Assembly: GCA_037447655.1 (NCBI GenBank)
Contig: JBBHKE010002658.1
Coordinates: 25,095 to 54,257, forward strand
Direction: 5' to 3'
DNA from: Zygnema cylindricum
Taxonomy: Eukaryota; Streptophyta; Zygnematophyceae; Zygnematales; Zygnemataceae
Length of the DNA stretch: 29,163 nt
Shown here: positions 10,910 to 21,170 of the stretch, piece after piece
Numbering within the stretch: position 1 is the stretch's first letter
Layout: the number at the start of each line of letters is the position of its first letter
The notes under the pieces: model-generated
What the model was told of the DNA's origin: nothing
The model's input: only the letters and a program-made list of their open reading frames with translations
The model's database searches: none
Program-made: the position numbers and the translations under genes

Positions 10910-11014
10910 GACATCGTTTCTCAATTATGGTTGGCGCCACGTAGGTTAATTTCAGATTCTTAAAATTTATAAATATTCTTCAAGCTGAAAATCTTTGTAC
11001 ATAATATTTGTACG

Positions 11015-11094
11015 AGCGGAGGTAGTTAATGACTCGTTCGAAAATTTTGCGACCAGCGGAGGTAGTTAATGACTCGTACGAAAATTTTGCGACC
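11015..11094. repeat. Tandem duplication of a 40-bp unit
   Basis: AGCGGAGGTAGTTAATGACT.. at 11015-11054 is repeated at 11055-11094 with a single change (CGTTCG versus CGTACG). The high identity means a recent duplication. Confidence 0.95.
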
Positions 11095-11318
11095 AGATTT
11101 TAATTTTGAAATTGAAAATCAAAATTTCGAAACAGAATGTCAAAAAAGCGCCGCAAATTTGTAAGGTCAGTGGATGTCAGAAGGAGCGTGCGAAGTTATT
11201 TAAGTCGACCTTCATACACCGTGGCGGAATGCACATGGCGTGTACGTTGTGTTCGTTTCTCATAGCCTGTTCGTGGTGGATTGTTTTTTTATTTTTCACG
11301 TGTACCAATGGTACGCGA

Positions 11319-11365
11319 CCAGTGTGAAGAAACTCTCCTCACCGTGGAGAGTCTCTTCACACTGG
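11319..11365. repeat. 47-bp near-perfect hairpin
   Basis: CCAGTGTGAAGA then ACTCTCC form the left arm. A 7-nt loop (TCACCGT) follows, then GGAGAGT and TCTTCACACTGG. The 20-nt arms have one mismatch. The strand of any transcript is unknown. Confidence 0.85.
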
Positions 11366-11589
11366 ACGATGTGCGCGATTGCTTCGCGAATATTAAAAAG
11401 TGAAACATCCAACGGTTGATACTTACGCCTATAATATTGGAGCCATCCAGTAGACATGTTTCGTTGACGAAAAAAAAATGGTACGAATTTGTACGAAATC
11501 GTACGGAGTCCAGTAAACAACCCCACTTGTCCTCTAATGGAAGTTCACCCTAAATATAAATATCGAGAATTTCCTCATCTACATATATA

Positions 11590-11652
11590 GAGTATCGATA
11601 GGTCAAAAAATGGTATTCGATTATCGGTGGCTACCGATACATAACAATACTA
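11590..11652 (-). mobile_element. Right-end remnant of the TAGTGTTGGGTATC hAT family
   Basis: TATCGATAGG, ATTCGATTATCGG and finally CTACCGATACATAACAATACTA resemble the intact right end at 24693-24712 (CTACCCGATACCCAACACTA). No duplication next to it matches a nearby left end, so it is a fragment, or possibly the far end of a much larger interrupted element. Confidence 0.4.
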
Positions 11653-12188
11653 CTGTACCGTAGTTTTACACGTCTGCAAAATGTTGATAACACCTGTGAA
11701 TACGTTTCTCGTATTTTTTTCTGGTTTTTCAACGTCTTTAGCGTTCATTCGGGCATGTTTAGTGTGCCTTCTTTTCTATTCGTTCTTAAAAAAATAGATT
11801 ATCCATCCCATAGTTCAAAAGTAGGCTTTTTTATAGTAGGCCTTTGGTAGGCGCACAAAACTCGCGCAACGTAGGCATACTGTATGTGTGTGCGTCGTGC
11901 ACACTCCTGTACGAACGTCCGAATCCGACGTATCATCATAGTACGCGCACGCCGCCGGACGAATTTTTTTAGCGAACTGACACGGCGTAGGATGACATTC
12001 CGTGGGAAAAAAAACGGGAAAAAAAAAAACGCGGACGGGCAATTTAACAAAATTTCTACCGTGAATGAACCACGGGAAAAAAAAAAGTAGATTACAGATC
12101 CAGCAAACTGGCCACAAACTAAAAACTGCCAAAGAAAGGAATACAGTTAAGGCAACATCCCAACATTGCATAAAATGTAAGGAAACAC

Positions 12189-12250
12189 TATATGCGGTTC
12201 TATAGTTCACTGCACCGCCTATATGCGGTTCTCAAGTTCACTACACCGCC
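12189..12250. repeat. 31-bp tandem duplication next to the nested MITE
   Basis: TATATGCGGTTCT..GTTCACT(G/A)CACCGCC occurs at 12189-12219 and 12220-12250. The second unit runs into the CACCGCC terminus of the nested element, so an element end was copied together with flanking host DNA. Confidence 0.85.
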
Positions 12251-12398
12251 AATCGCTATTAGCGTAGTGTCGGCTAATTCCTTTCCGTTTTTTTTAAATT
12301 CGCAAATAGCGTAGTTTATTTTATATTTTTCATTACTCTTATTAGGGCTATTTTCCAAGTACCGTAAAAAATGAAAGTACGTTGTCTCTTAAATAGAC
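12242..12398 (+). repeat. Extra left arm of the TA/CACCGC element
   Basis: TACACCGCCAATCGCTATTA, then TTAGGGCTATTTTC, and TCTTAAATAGA at the end. These features recur in the same order at 12399-12540. This is a tandemly duplicated left arm with its own terminus; there is no second right end. Confidence 0.75.
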
Positions 12399-12696
12399 TA
12401 CACCGCCAATCGTTATTAGCGTTGTGTACACTAATTCCGTCCCGCTTTTTTGTTTTTTTTTCTCCATTAGTGTAGTTCATTCTATTTTTTTCTTTATTCT
12501 ATTTAGGGTTATGTTCAGTAAGTTGCCTCTTAAATAGAGTTGTGTACGGTCAGTGTCAGACCGTACATAAATGTACCTTTTTAAGTTAAAAATTACAATG
12601 AATTAGTTTAATTTTCAAATTCTTAAATAGCGTACACCACTGTAATTATTATTATACGCTAATCAAACACCCACGCTAATAACGATTGGCGGTGTA
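12399..12696 (+). mobile_element. TA/CACCGC-family MITE, copy C (298 bp)
   Basis: 22-bp perfect inverted ends start CACCGCCAATCGTTATTAGC and are flanked by TA. The interior carries the same GTACGGTC..GACCGTAC palindrome (12543-12565) and CATAAATGTACC as copies A and B. It sits inside the long hAT-type element, so it is younger than that insertion, or was already there when that element moved. Confidence 0.8.
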
Positions 12697-13377
12697 GCTG
12701 TATAAACCATGTCTATTTTATATAATGAACCCTAAACCTCCGGGGGGAGGGAAACGAATTTATGGAGAAGACGTGGAGGGTTGAAATGCGTGCGGTGGAG
12801 TGAAATAATTGCTATGGAGTTAAAATGAGCGCGGTGGAGAGCGGTGAGAGTGCGACGAGAGAGAGTACGGACAGTTGCTTTTTCGGAAAGTTGTTCTGCA
12901 GCCACCAACGGGGTTGGTCCGTAGGTTTTGGTAATTTTTTTGGCAGTGTGGTATTTTTTTTTTTTTTATCGTCCCATACTGCCTGGTAGGTCAATTTGAG
13001 GCTTTATTTAGTGTGGCCCTCAAAATTGCAGACGCTAATATGACAGATTGTCCTTTCGTAAGTTGTGTTATGGGCTTTTCATGTGATCTTTTTAAATCGC
13101 CTACTTTGATCAGAGACCGTCCGATCGTCCAAATCTGACGGTTTAAATAAAAAGTCCCTCAAAACTCACAGAAATGTTTTTTTTTGTCCGATTTTTTTTC
13201 AAAATTTAGACATGTCGTTTAATTCTCTATCGATCGATGCGCAACTCAACCCTGTTCCTATTTTATTTCATTTTGCGACCAATACAATATGGGTCTTAAG
13301 GGCATATTGTATTGCTTGCGTACAATAGGTATATTGTATGGACGTACGGTCACCTACTTTTGAACTATGATCCATCC

Positions 13378-15400
13378 ACAATAACGCCGTACGTACGAAA
13401 ACAGCGTCGCACCTGCGATTAGCGTCCGCCGTCGTTTTCGAGGCTAAAAAATTGATTCTGCCGCTACAGTAACTGCCACGAACGACCGGTCACTGTTTTG
13501 TGACGTGACACATCATCCAAAGTAGAAAATTAGAAATGCACGATCGAGGAAAGGACCGTCTTTCGGAAATGTACACGCCTCGATCCTGCAGGTACGGTCT
13601 TTACGAGGTTTGTCTGAAAGAACGGTACATGTACGGATACAGTGGCGTACGGACGCTATTCACTTATGTCGTAAGAAAAGTGTCGCCGGCCGACAGGACC
13701 TTTTTCCGGCAGACTCTTTTTTTTCTGCTTGAGCCGATTTGTGTCACGTCACTTTTGGAATGTGTTGGATTTTCCGGCTTGCCTTCCACGTGTCCGGGAA
13801 AAAGTCTAGGTATCTTACAGGTGTACGCCATGCTGGAAAATCACAATCCACTTACAGCAAAAATGATTTGTCAAAAAATATTTTTTACATTTCCACCATT
13901 CATATGAGCTTAAAAAAAATAAAAAAGATTCTGAATTCAAAGAACTGTGGTTTTCAGGCGACGGGCAGCAGGTGCGAAAGATCTCAACTGTATTTCGTCG
14001 CGTAATTTACCGCCACGTGTTAAATTTGGGTCCATTATAAGGTTTTTTCTGTCACCCGTACAGAACAGATTCGTAGAATCCACGTCAGAAAACTATTATC
14101 CAGATGACGAACTTTTGAATTAAAATTGCCACTATTTTTTCCTAAAGCCACGTGTTACCGTACAAATGATGTCATCTGGCATAGACAAAAAAGACCGCAA
14201 AAATAGCGCTAAGAGTCTAAGAGGACATATAACACGTGTCCTGTTTTTAGGGTTTTAAGGAACTCCTATTTTTACACCACACTAATTTTTCGTCTTCTTA
14301 ACGTCATCTAAACCGTCTTGTCGCAGGATACAATTTGACGAGATCGCACTAAATCGTCGTCAAATTTTGTCGTTACGAAACACTATTTTAAGTTCCATGC
14401 CTGTGGCCGTTTTATCCTCCCTTTACGTGTCCTTTTGCTCGTACTTTGAAACTCATAAGACAAATGTACCTGACGTACTTTTTTTGTCCTCGTTGAGCAA
14501 CGTTGACGTCGACTATGTGACGTGCACAGCGTATTATACGCGTGTGATATTATTATAGGGTTCTGTACTTCTGTACGTCACCTCGTAAAATGCGGTGACC
14601 TACGCGGCTAGGTACGGTTTTCTGGAAGGTCGACGTCGTCAGTTTTGTCGGCGCCGTCAAAAAAAAAGTTATAGCGTGGGAGCCGCAAACATCTCGACGC
14701 CCATTGGCTGCATGCAGGAATTGGTTAAAGTCAAGATACCTTTATGCTTTCCTTTTTATTCCCAACGCGGACGGCTGGCGTAGCGCATAGGACGGTTTTG
14801 TACTTTTGTTTGTTACGTATCCTCAAATTGTACTTCCTGTACGACATTACATCACCCGGGCGGCTTTATTCTAGATTCCAGCATACATCTTTACTTCCTT
14901 AGCCACATCGGTTTTATCAGCCTAGATCTGTACGACAGATGCTAATCGTACGCATGAATGTCGTTTTGTCTCCTCTGCTCGTACTGTTTTTGCCACTTGT
15001 ACTCCATGATTCTGGCACATATCCAGCCGTCGATGTAAAGTTGTGAACAGTGTGGATGCATCTGCGTCTATGAAAGACAAAAAGAGACGCGCGTTTCGGC
15101 TGCCAACAGTTAATGCCAGCGTGTCCGTACGCAGGGAATCTTCTGAACCACAAACGCTCGGAATTGCGGCGCACGACGTTGACTAGGGAGATTCCTGCTT
15201 TATGCCTTTCTTGTACGGTCGTACTTTTGACTTGTCAATGGTCAACACTATTTCGACATCATCGTCACGCGGAATATTTGTGAAAGAACGATTTTTTTAT
15301 GTCACCTTCCACACCATTAGTGGTGTGCACAATTTAAAATTTTGTAAATTTATGAATCCAAGTATCGGTTATGAAGTTGTGATTCTTAAAGATGGTGTTT
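13378..15400. other. Unassigned GTAC-rich intergenic DNA
   Basis: Two kilobases without a recognisable gene. GTAC and CGTAC words are frequent (for example CCGTACGTACG near 13389 and several near 13560-13650 and 14560-14830). Open frames of 60-120 codons (13536-13907 plus, 14917-15174 minus) show no motif. The base composition matches the transposon mosaic on either side rather than the gene block that follows. Confidence 0.5.
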
Positions 15401-17309
15401 ATAATTAATAATTCAAAATAATTAATAATAACTAATTAATTTATAGTTTTTGTTCAATGTTTACAGGTGAGCAAGATACATGTACCAACACTAAAACACG
15501 AGTAGGAATTGGAAACACTTTTCACATGCAAGAAAAGTTGTTACTAGGAACATTGAGGAAACACAAAAATATGAATTGTCAAATGCCAACATTCTAATAA
15601 AAAAACTTGTAACAAAAGAAAACAATTTTAATAGTTTTCCACTAGCTTGGCGACCAAACACCCAAGAGATGGCCAGTTTCAAAAAATATAGACCACAATG
15701 TCTACAAGCAACTGCATGAGGCCGATCGACATTTGCCACAGAGATCCATTTATTTATTTATTTTTCGTCTAAAAGTTGAATAAACCATTTAATAGAGAAA
15801 AAAAACTTTGAAACATAGCTGGATGAAAAACCTGCCCTAAATGCACTAAACAGATTATAGACAGATTACTAAACAGATTGATCAGAACTTAAAAGAGACA
15901 AAATTACTAAAGAAAGAACAAAGAATAGCGCATTCAGATTTTTGTTCATACCGCACAAGAGCAGGTTATTCCTGGACATTTTAAGATTTTAGACTGAAAG
16001 GCTCAATATTTCTCCAGAGTTTCGGAATCTTCTTTTCTCCCCGCTAACTTCTTTCAATTTTCTTTGGCGGAAGGTAAACAGATACAAACCGAAGAAAAAA
16101 GAGAAAATGAAGAAAGCCTTCCAAGAATGCGGTTCATGAATGCTCGATATATCATAGTATTTCAGACAGGTTTTTTTTCCAAAGAAATTGGTACCAAACA
16201 TGAAACAACATAGAAACATAAAATCTGCCCTAAACCTAAGATAGCAAAATCATCATCCACAATTCATTGACGAAAATTCACCAGAACATGGGGACTCTGC
16301 TATTTTCCAAAATAGTTTAATACAGAATTCAGTCTGTATGAGATTAATTCAAGAAGATATGAGAATTTGCGATATCAGATTCAAGAAAATAGACACATCA
16401 GGCATGAAAACACGAGAATACATCAAACTGAACATAACAATTTCAAATCCAAAACATTCCACATTATTTACCAGCCATTTCAACATCCATAACACCATTT
16501 TGATAACACATGACATGTTTCGTGCACCATCGGCCGCTTCTGAAAACAGAGACATTTTTATAAAAACAAAGTTCAAAACATAACTCAATCCTGCAAACTA
16601 TCCCGTAAAATGAAGAAATTATAATTTTCCAATTCAGTAAATGTACAAAAAGAACAAACTCTTTACCGAGGACACTCTGTCCTACAGCCAAAATTGACAA
16701 ATCCCGCGAGCAAACAGACTTTTCTGCCGCTACTTTCTGATGAACCTCCAAAGGAACCAAAAAAAGACACTCTGAAAAAGAAAAACAAAACACTAACTCT
16801 TATGCACACCTTGGACGCTTTATCGAACACTTTCCCATACAGGACCGGAATTATTTCAACCCTGATCAAAAAATGTTGGGTATAGTGCTGAGCGGCTATC
16901 CATCTACATGCTATTTAGTTTCCCTGATGGCTGTTGGTGTACAAAAACTATATTCACTTTCCACTTTTTCAAAAATAGACCTCATCACTGAGTATGCTGA
17001 TGCAGGCTACAATCTCAGTTTCTCCATTTCATTTCTGTGATAAAAAAACTATTACGCCTACTCCTCTAATACCCTTAGCTAGTGAAGTAAAACTCCAAAT
17101 GTACGACTTTCTATCTAACGCAAACCAAAAGTATCCACAGCGAACATGTACAGCAATCCAAAAAAAAGAAAGTCCTCCTCAATACACTTGATTGTATGTC
17201 ATATGCAGATGTGCTCCCTCCTTGTAACTTTCATTGGTAATAACTTCCGTTGGCAAACTTCTGTATATGTAACTTCCGGTTTACCAGATCTTTCTGCTTC
17301 TCCAAAAGA
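15401..17309. other. 3' flank of the DUF506 gene, no gene seen
   Basis: A-rich on the plus strand and nearly free of GTAC words, unlike the sequence before 15400. The part next to 17309 should hold the 3' UTR of the DUF506 gene. I could not place a convincing AATAAA on the minus strand close to the stop. ATTTATTTATTTATTT at 15746 is an AT-rich run with the minus-strand signal AATAAA inside it, but it is 1.5 kb away. Open frames at 15989-16219, 16338-16583 and 16464-16793 have no features of real genes. Confidence 0.45.
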
Positions 17310-19784
17310 TCATGAAGCTGACGCCATGGCTGCCCGCATCTGCACGAGAGGCTCGTCTTTTACCACTTTCTTGATTTGCCTTAATCCGGACTCCTTCAAG
17401 ACCATAGCCAGTCCCGCCTTCACCTGTCCGGCCCTACTGCTAGTTCTTGGTTTTACAACCGGTGGTTGCCAATCTCCATTCACTGGTTTAGCATCTTGAG
17501 TCGACGTGAGCACAGAATTCTCATTCACAATATCGCAGTAACCTGCCTTTGATTCTTGCCTAGGTAGAACTAACACAGTGGATGATCTATGTCCCTTCAT
17601 ATTCCCTCCATAGTTCTCTGTGAGCGGCCGAGACACATCATTCGACTTCTCCATTTGATTGGCAGCCGAGAAAACTTTGCCCTTATAAATCACAGCGTCC
17701 ACTTTGTCACCACTTGTCAAGTCTGGAAGATACTGAAAAGCATCTTCCTGAGGAACTCCCTTTGCACTACTAGCCAATTCTTTGACAGCTGTCGATTGAA
17801 CTAAACAGCCATTAACATGACCTGAAAGAGGGACCTCATTGGTTGTCCTCTTGTACGGAGACATCCATTTTGCTCTCATGTAGTCAGCCTTTCTCCATGG
17901 AGGCAAATGCATTGTCCTCCGTTTGAGAGACTTCCTTGTCGCATCTGTCATAATCTCCACTACTTGCTGTAAACGATCAGCTCGCCCAACATATATAGTT
18001 GGGACGGCCTGAAGGGCTAGAGTAAATTGCTGAGTTGGTCGAGCAATTTGAAACTGACCACGGAAATCCAGGTCAACAAGGAACCTGTCTTTTCCAATCG
18101 TTGTTCCATCCACAATAACATCCAAGTACTCATAATCACCTGAAAATGCCCAACAAGAAAAACAATATGTCAACAACATGCTTCCATACTTCAAATACAT
18201 GATTACAAGCCAATCACAAAGGCTCACAAAGGCTCACAATGAAAGCAGATGATTTTTTTTTTTTCATTTCTGACCAATACCATCCTGTCGGTATTGACTC
18301 CAATCAAAATTGTCAATTTACTCCCGAGCATGACAACTAATATTCCTAAGGAGAAAGTAAGTGAGAAAACAGACCGCTTTCTATAAAAAATATGATGAAA
18401 GAACATATTTCAAACCCATCCTTGTGACCAACAGTGACCAATGCTTACCTCCAGGGAAACCTCTCGAATGATCCCAACGCGACTTGCAAATAGCTGCATT
18501 GTATCCTATTGCCCTCAAACGAGACATGACAGCCCGCCGTAAACAACCTCGAGTACAATCTCCACTTTCTGTAGCGCATACATTCTCCGAATCCTTCAAT
18601 GCTTTATCAGCACTTGCCACGACATCCGCCAAAAGCTTCCTCTCCATGTTATTTGCGGGGCGGGAAAGACCCTGTATATGCACATACAGACAAAAAAATG
18701 ATTAACATAAAATCAACTCGAATTTGACATCAGCACAGCTTTTATTCAACATAAATTCCCGAAATGACCTGAAAGAACAGCAACCGTCCCTTACTGCTGG
18801 TGCAAACGAATGCAGCAAAGCTACGCCATCTATCTCTATAGAATATCATGTTTTCTGCCATTGTCTAAACCAGCTTCCCGCACACATATCCAGTATCTAC
18901 TGCAAGCCACTAACCTGAAGAGTTTTCAAAACTTCGGCAGAGCTACAGGCGTCTTCCTCGTCACTCCCATGGCATCCGTATCCATTGCAGGTGCCATTGT
19001 CACAATTACATCGGACTCGTCCACAGCAGTTTCGGTCCGCCTCATCCTCCATAAACTCATTAACCATGTCCGCAAGACTGACGGACTTCGGTTCATGTTC
19101 GCTCCCCGAACTGCAAAACAGGCAGATAACAGAAAGTAAAAGAAAATGTTAGAGGAAAATCAGACAAATGCCAAAAACTTGTCCATAGTTGAACTGCAAG
19201 AGGAAAGCGGAATTACAGGAACAGAATTTGCAGCAATTCACACAAAGGCCAAACTGGTCCAACAAGAGGTGCGAGGAGCATGAATAAGACCAACACTCTC
19301 TGTCCTCGAGAGCTGCTTTCGCTTCATACACTAAACTATTCATCCAACAGTCGTTAAGTATGAGTGTCAAAACAATGTCAAAACTACAACAGCAGCAAAA
19401 GAAATGTTAAAAAGGCCTGTGAAGAGGAAACAAAAAATGCTCTACACACCTGCTACTTCCAGTGCTTCCAATTCGCTGGTGGCCGAAAATAATGTGACTT
19501 TCACATATTTTTGCCTTCACTGATTCACCAATTGGATCCGAGACCTGCTTTGCTCTCTGATGGCTAGAAAAAGATGTAATAGGCTTCTGTACAGCGAGCT
19601 CCAAAGGCTCTTCTGTAGGAGGAAATGGAAGAGGAGAAACTTTCGTATTCATTTGTCGAAACCGAGAAATTGTCGGAAGCCTTTCAGATTTCATTGCAAT
19701 GGATGTAGCAGCTGTTGATACTACAGGCTTCATTTTGTCAGCTTTCATACCAGCCACTGGCCGGAATGCAAAAAGTCCTGGCAT
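17310..19784 (-). CDS. DUF506 (PDDEXK_6) family protein, four coding exons
   Basis: Join of complement 19450-19784, 18915-19110, 18449-18671 and 17310-18139, giving 527 residues. All introns are GT..AG (donors AG|GTGTGT, CAG|GTTAGT, GAG|GTAAGC; acceptors TTTTGCAG, TATACAG, TTTTCAG) and the frame holds at every junction. I chose the ATG at 19784 (MPGLFAFRPV), since GTG two codons earlier is not a plant start. Domains: a polar N-terminus (1-112); the LADMVNEFMED motif and a Cys/His cluster (C140, C141, C146, C148, C153, C158) in exon 2; the signature GYNAAICKSRW in exon 3; then DYEYLDVIV (253-261), VDLDFRGQFQIARP (273-286), PTIYVGRADRLQQVV (298-312) and PPWRKADYMRAKW (331-343). Residues 350-527 are a divergent, low-order tail. 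The family has a PD-(D/E)XK nuclease-like fold; D274 and D276 are candidate active-site acids, but catalysis is unproven. Arabidopsis relatives (RXR1, RXR3) repress root-hair growth. The exact role here is unknown. Confidence 0.92.
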
Positions 19785-20720
19785 CTTCACTTGCGATACC
19801 GTTAAACCGTGTGAGTTACCTCTAAATTGCAGATCCTTTTTCCACTATCAAGACTGATACTACTCTTCTATTGATGGAAATCAAACGACCTAACAGTTTT
19901 TCCAGACTGAATGTATTGTGAATCACTAGGATTTCAGAAGACAGAAAGAGCTGCCTTGCGTAAGACTAATATTAGTACTCTCCGTTTGATGGAAATGGAA
20001 TGACGAAAAAGGCAGGTTTTCCAGGCTCAATATATTGGAAATTGCTAATACAAGAGAAACAAGTACAACTGTAATATATATGACGGATGAAAGTTTTTCA
20101 ACAAAATTGAAGATACATAATCTGGCTGTGGCGCCTCAACTTTATGTTGCTGTATGACAAGTAGACTCTTCTTAAAAGGACAACAGCCACGTGTCAACTC
20201 AGGAGTAGAAAAGAAGAAATAATAATGGCAGGCATATCCAGCGAGACTCTTGGGAGATACCTCTGTCACAAACTGCAAACGGATATAAACGGATATAACA
20301 GTAGCGGATGGTAAATGGAGAGGACAAGATGCCTTTAGGAGATGCCAGTCGTCTGGGGAATATTAACCGAAAAGGTATTGCAACATGATCACAGATGATG
20401 CTCTTTCTTTTTGCATCACAAACTTTGTATGTGTCGCTCGTAAGTTGGCAGGTCAAATTATGATTGCCAGTCATTGCTGCTGCCGCATTTACATATGTGG
20501 CTACTTTGGCACACGGAGGCATCAAAATTCAAAGCATCTCAGGATTCTGGAAGGCGCAAAATCGCACGGTTCCGCACGCGGTTTTCCGGGAAATCGAACG
20601 GTACATGTTGTTAGTAGAAACGTTTTTCGTTTGACGGCCAGATTTTTCCAAAGTTTCAGGGCGTTTAGTGACGAAGACTTGAATAATGTAGATTCTTCTG
20701 GCATGTTTGGGAAGGCTTAG
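19785..20720. other. Upstream flank and probable 5' UTR/promoter of the DUF506 gene
   Basis: It has the same GTAC-poor composition as the gene. On the minus strand a donor-like GAG|GTAACT lies ~40 nt before the ATG (near 19818), so a 5' UTR intron is possible. Open frames at 20045-20278 and 20199-20525 (minus) and 20385-20720 (plus) overlap one another and have no domain. No clear TATA box could be fixed without transcript data. Confidence 0.4.
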
Positions 20721-20779
20721 GAACAGTTACAAGGGCCGTACAGCCGTACGTGACACGCTAACCGATCTGGCGTGGTGCG

Positions 20780-21170
20780 TACGGCTGGCACTCTGCCTGG
20801 TTCGGTTCGCTTCAGATCTGCTTCATTCTGGCTCGGACCGAACCAGACGATTTTAAACAGGTATCCAATCTTCCGAAGCAATGAAAACCGTCAGATAACA
20901 GCGATTTCAGCCACAAATCGTCTAAACCGTTCATAATTCTAAATAATCTTGAAATGATAAATGATCCCCCACTGTATACCCCCCTCCACGCCCACACCCG
21001 ACCAACAAAAATATATTACAAATATATGTATAAGCCGAACCACAGAGCATTTTCCGTAGCCGAACCAAACGAGTCTAAACCGAGTTTGAATTTAAGAAAC
21101 CGAACTGCAAAATGTCGGTTTGGTTCCAGCAGGTTCGGTTTCATCCCGAACCAAACCGAGTGCTAAACAC
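20780..21170. mobile_element. Degenerate GGTTCGGTT inverted-repeat element (hAT-like MITE candidate)
   Basis: The left side reads GGCACTCTGCCTGGTTCGGTT. The right side, reversed, reads AGCACTCGGTTTGGTTCGGG. Further GGTTCGGTT and CCGAACCAAACC words fill both subterminal parts. Ends made of GGTTCGG tracts after GGCACT are common in plant hAT-type MITEs. I could not find an exact 8-bp duplication, so the borders are approximate. Confidence 0.5.

Larger units (their letters stand above)
11809..13369. mobile_element. Non-autonomous hAT-type element, long copy (1561 bp), nested insertions
   Basis: Perfect 17-bp terminal inverted repeats CATAGTTCAAAAGTAGG are flanked by a perfect 8-bp duplication ATCCATCC (11801-11808 and 13370-13377). 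CA..TG ends and an 8-bp duplication are the hAT signature. The outer 60 bp on the left and the last ~330 bp on the right match the 306-bp element at 23632. The middle contains the TA/CACCGC element (12242-12696). No transposase domain is visible; frames inside are short. Confidence 0.9.

Noticed and set aside
13536-13907. 123-codon plus-strand frame
   Set aside because: There is no recognisable domain, it overlaps a second frame, and the composition matches transposon debris.
18810-19139. 109-codon plus-strand frame across exon 2 of the DUF506 gene
   Set aside because: It is antisense to a well-supported exon and crosses both of its splice sites.
20780-21170. Exact target-site duplication for the GGTTCGGTT element
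   Set aside because: Tested flanks (GTACGGCT against AAACACGG) do not match, so the borders and superfamily stay open.
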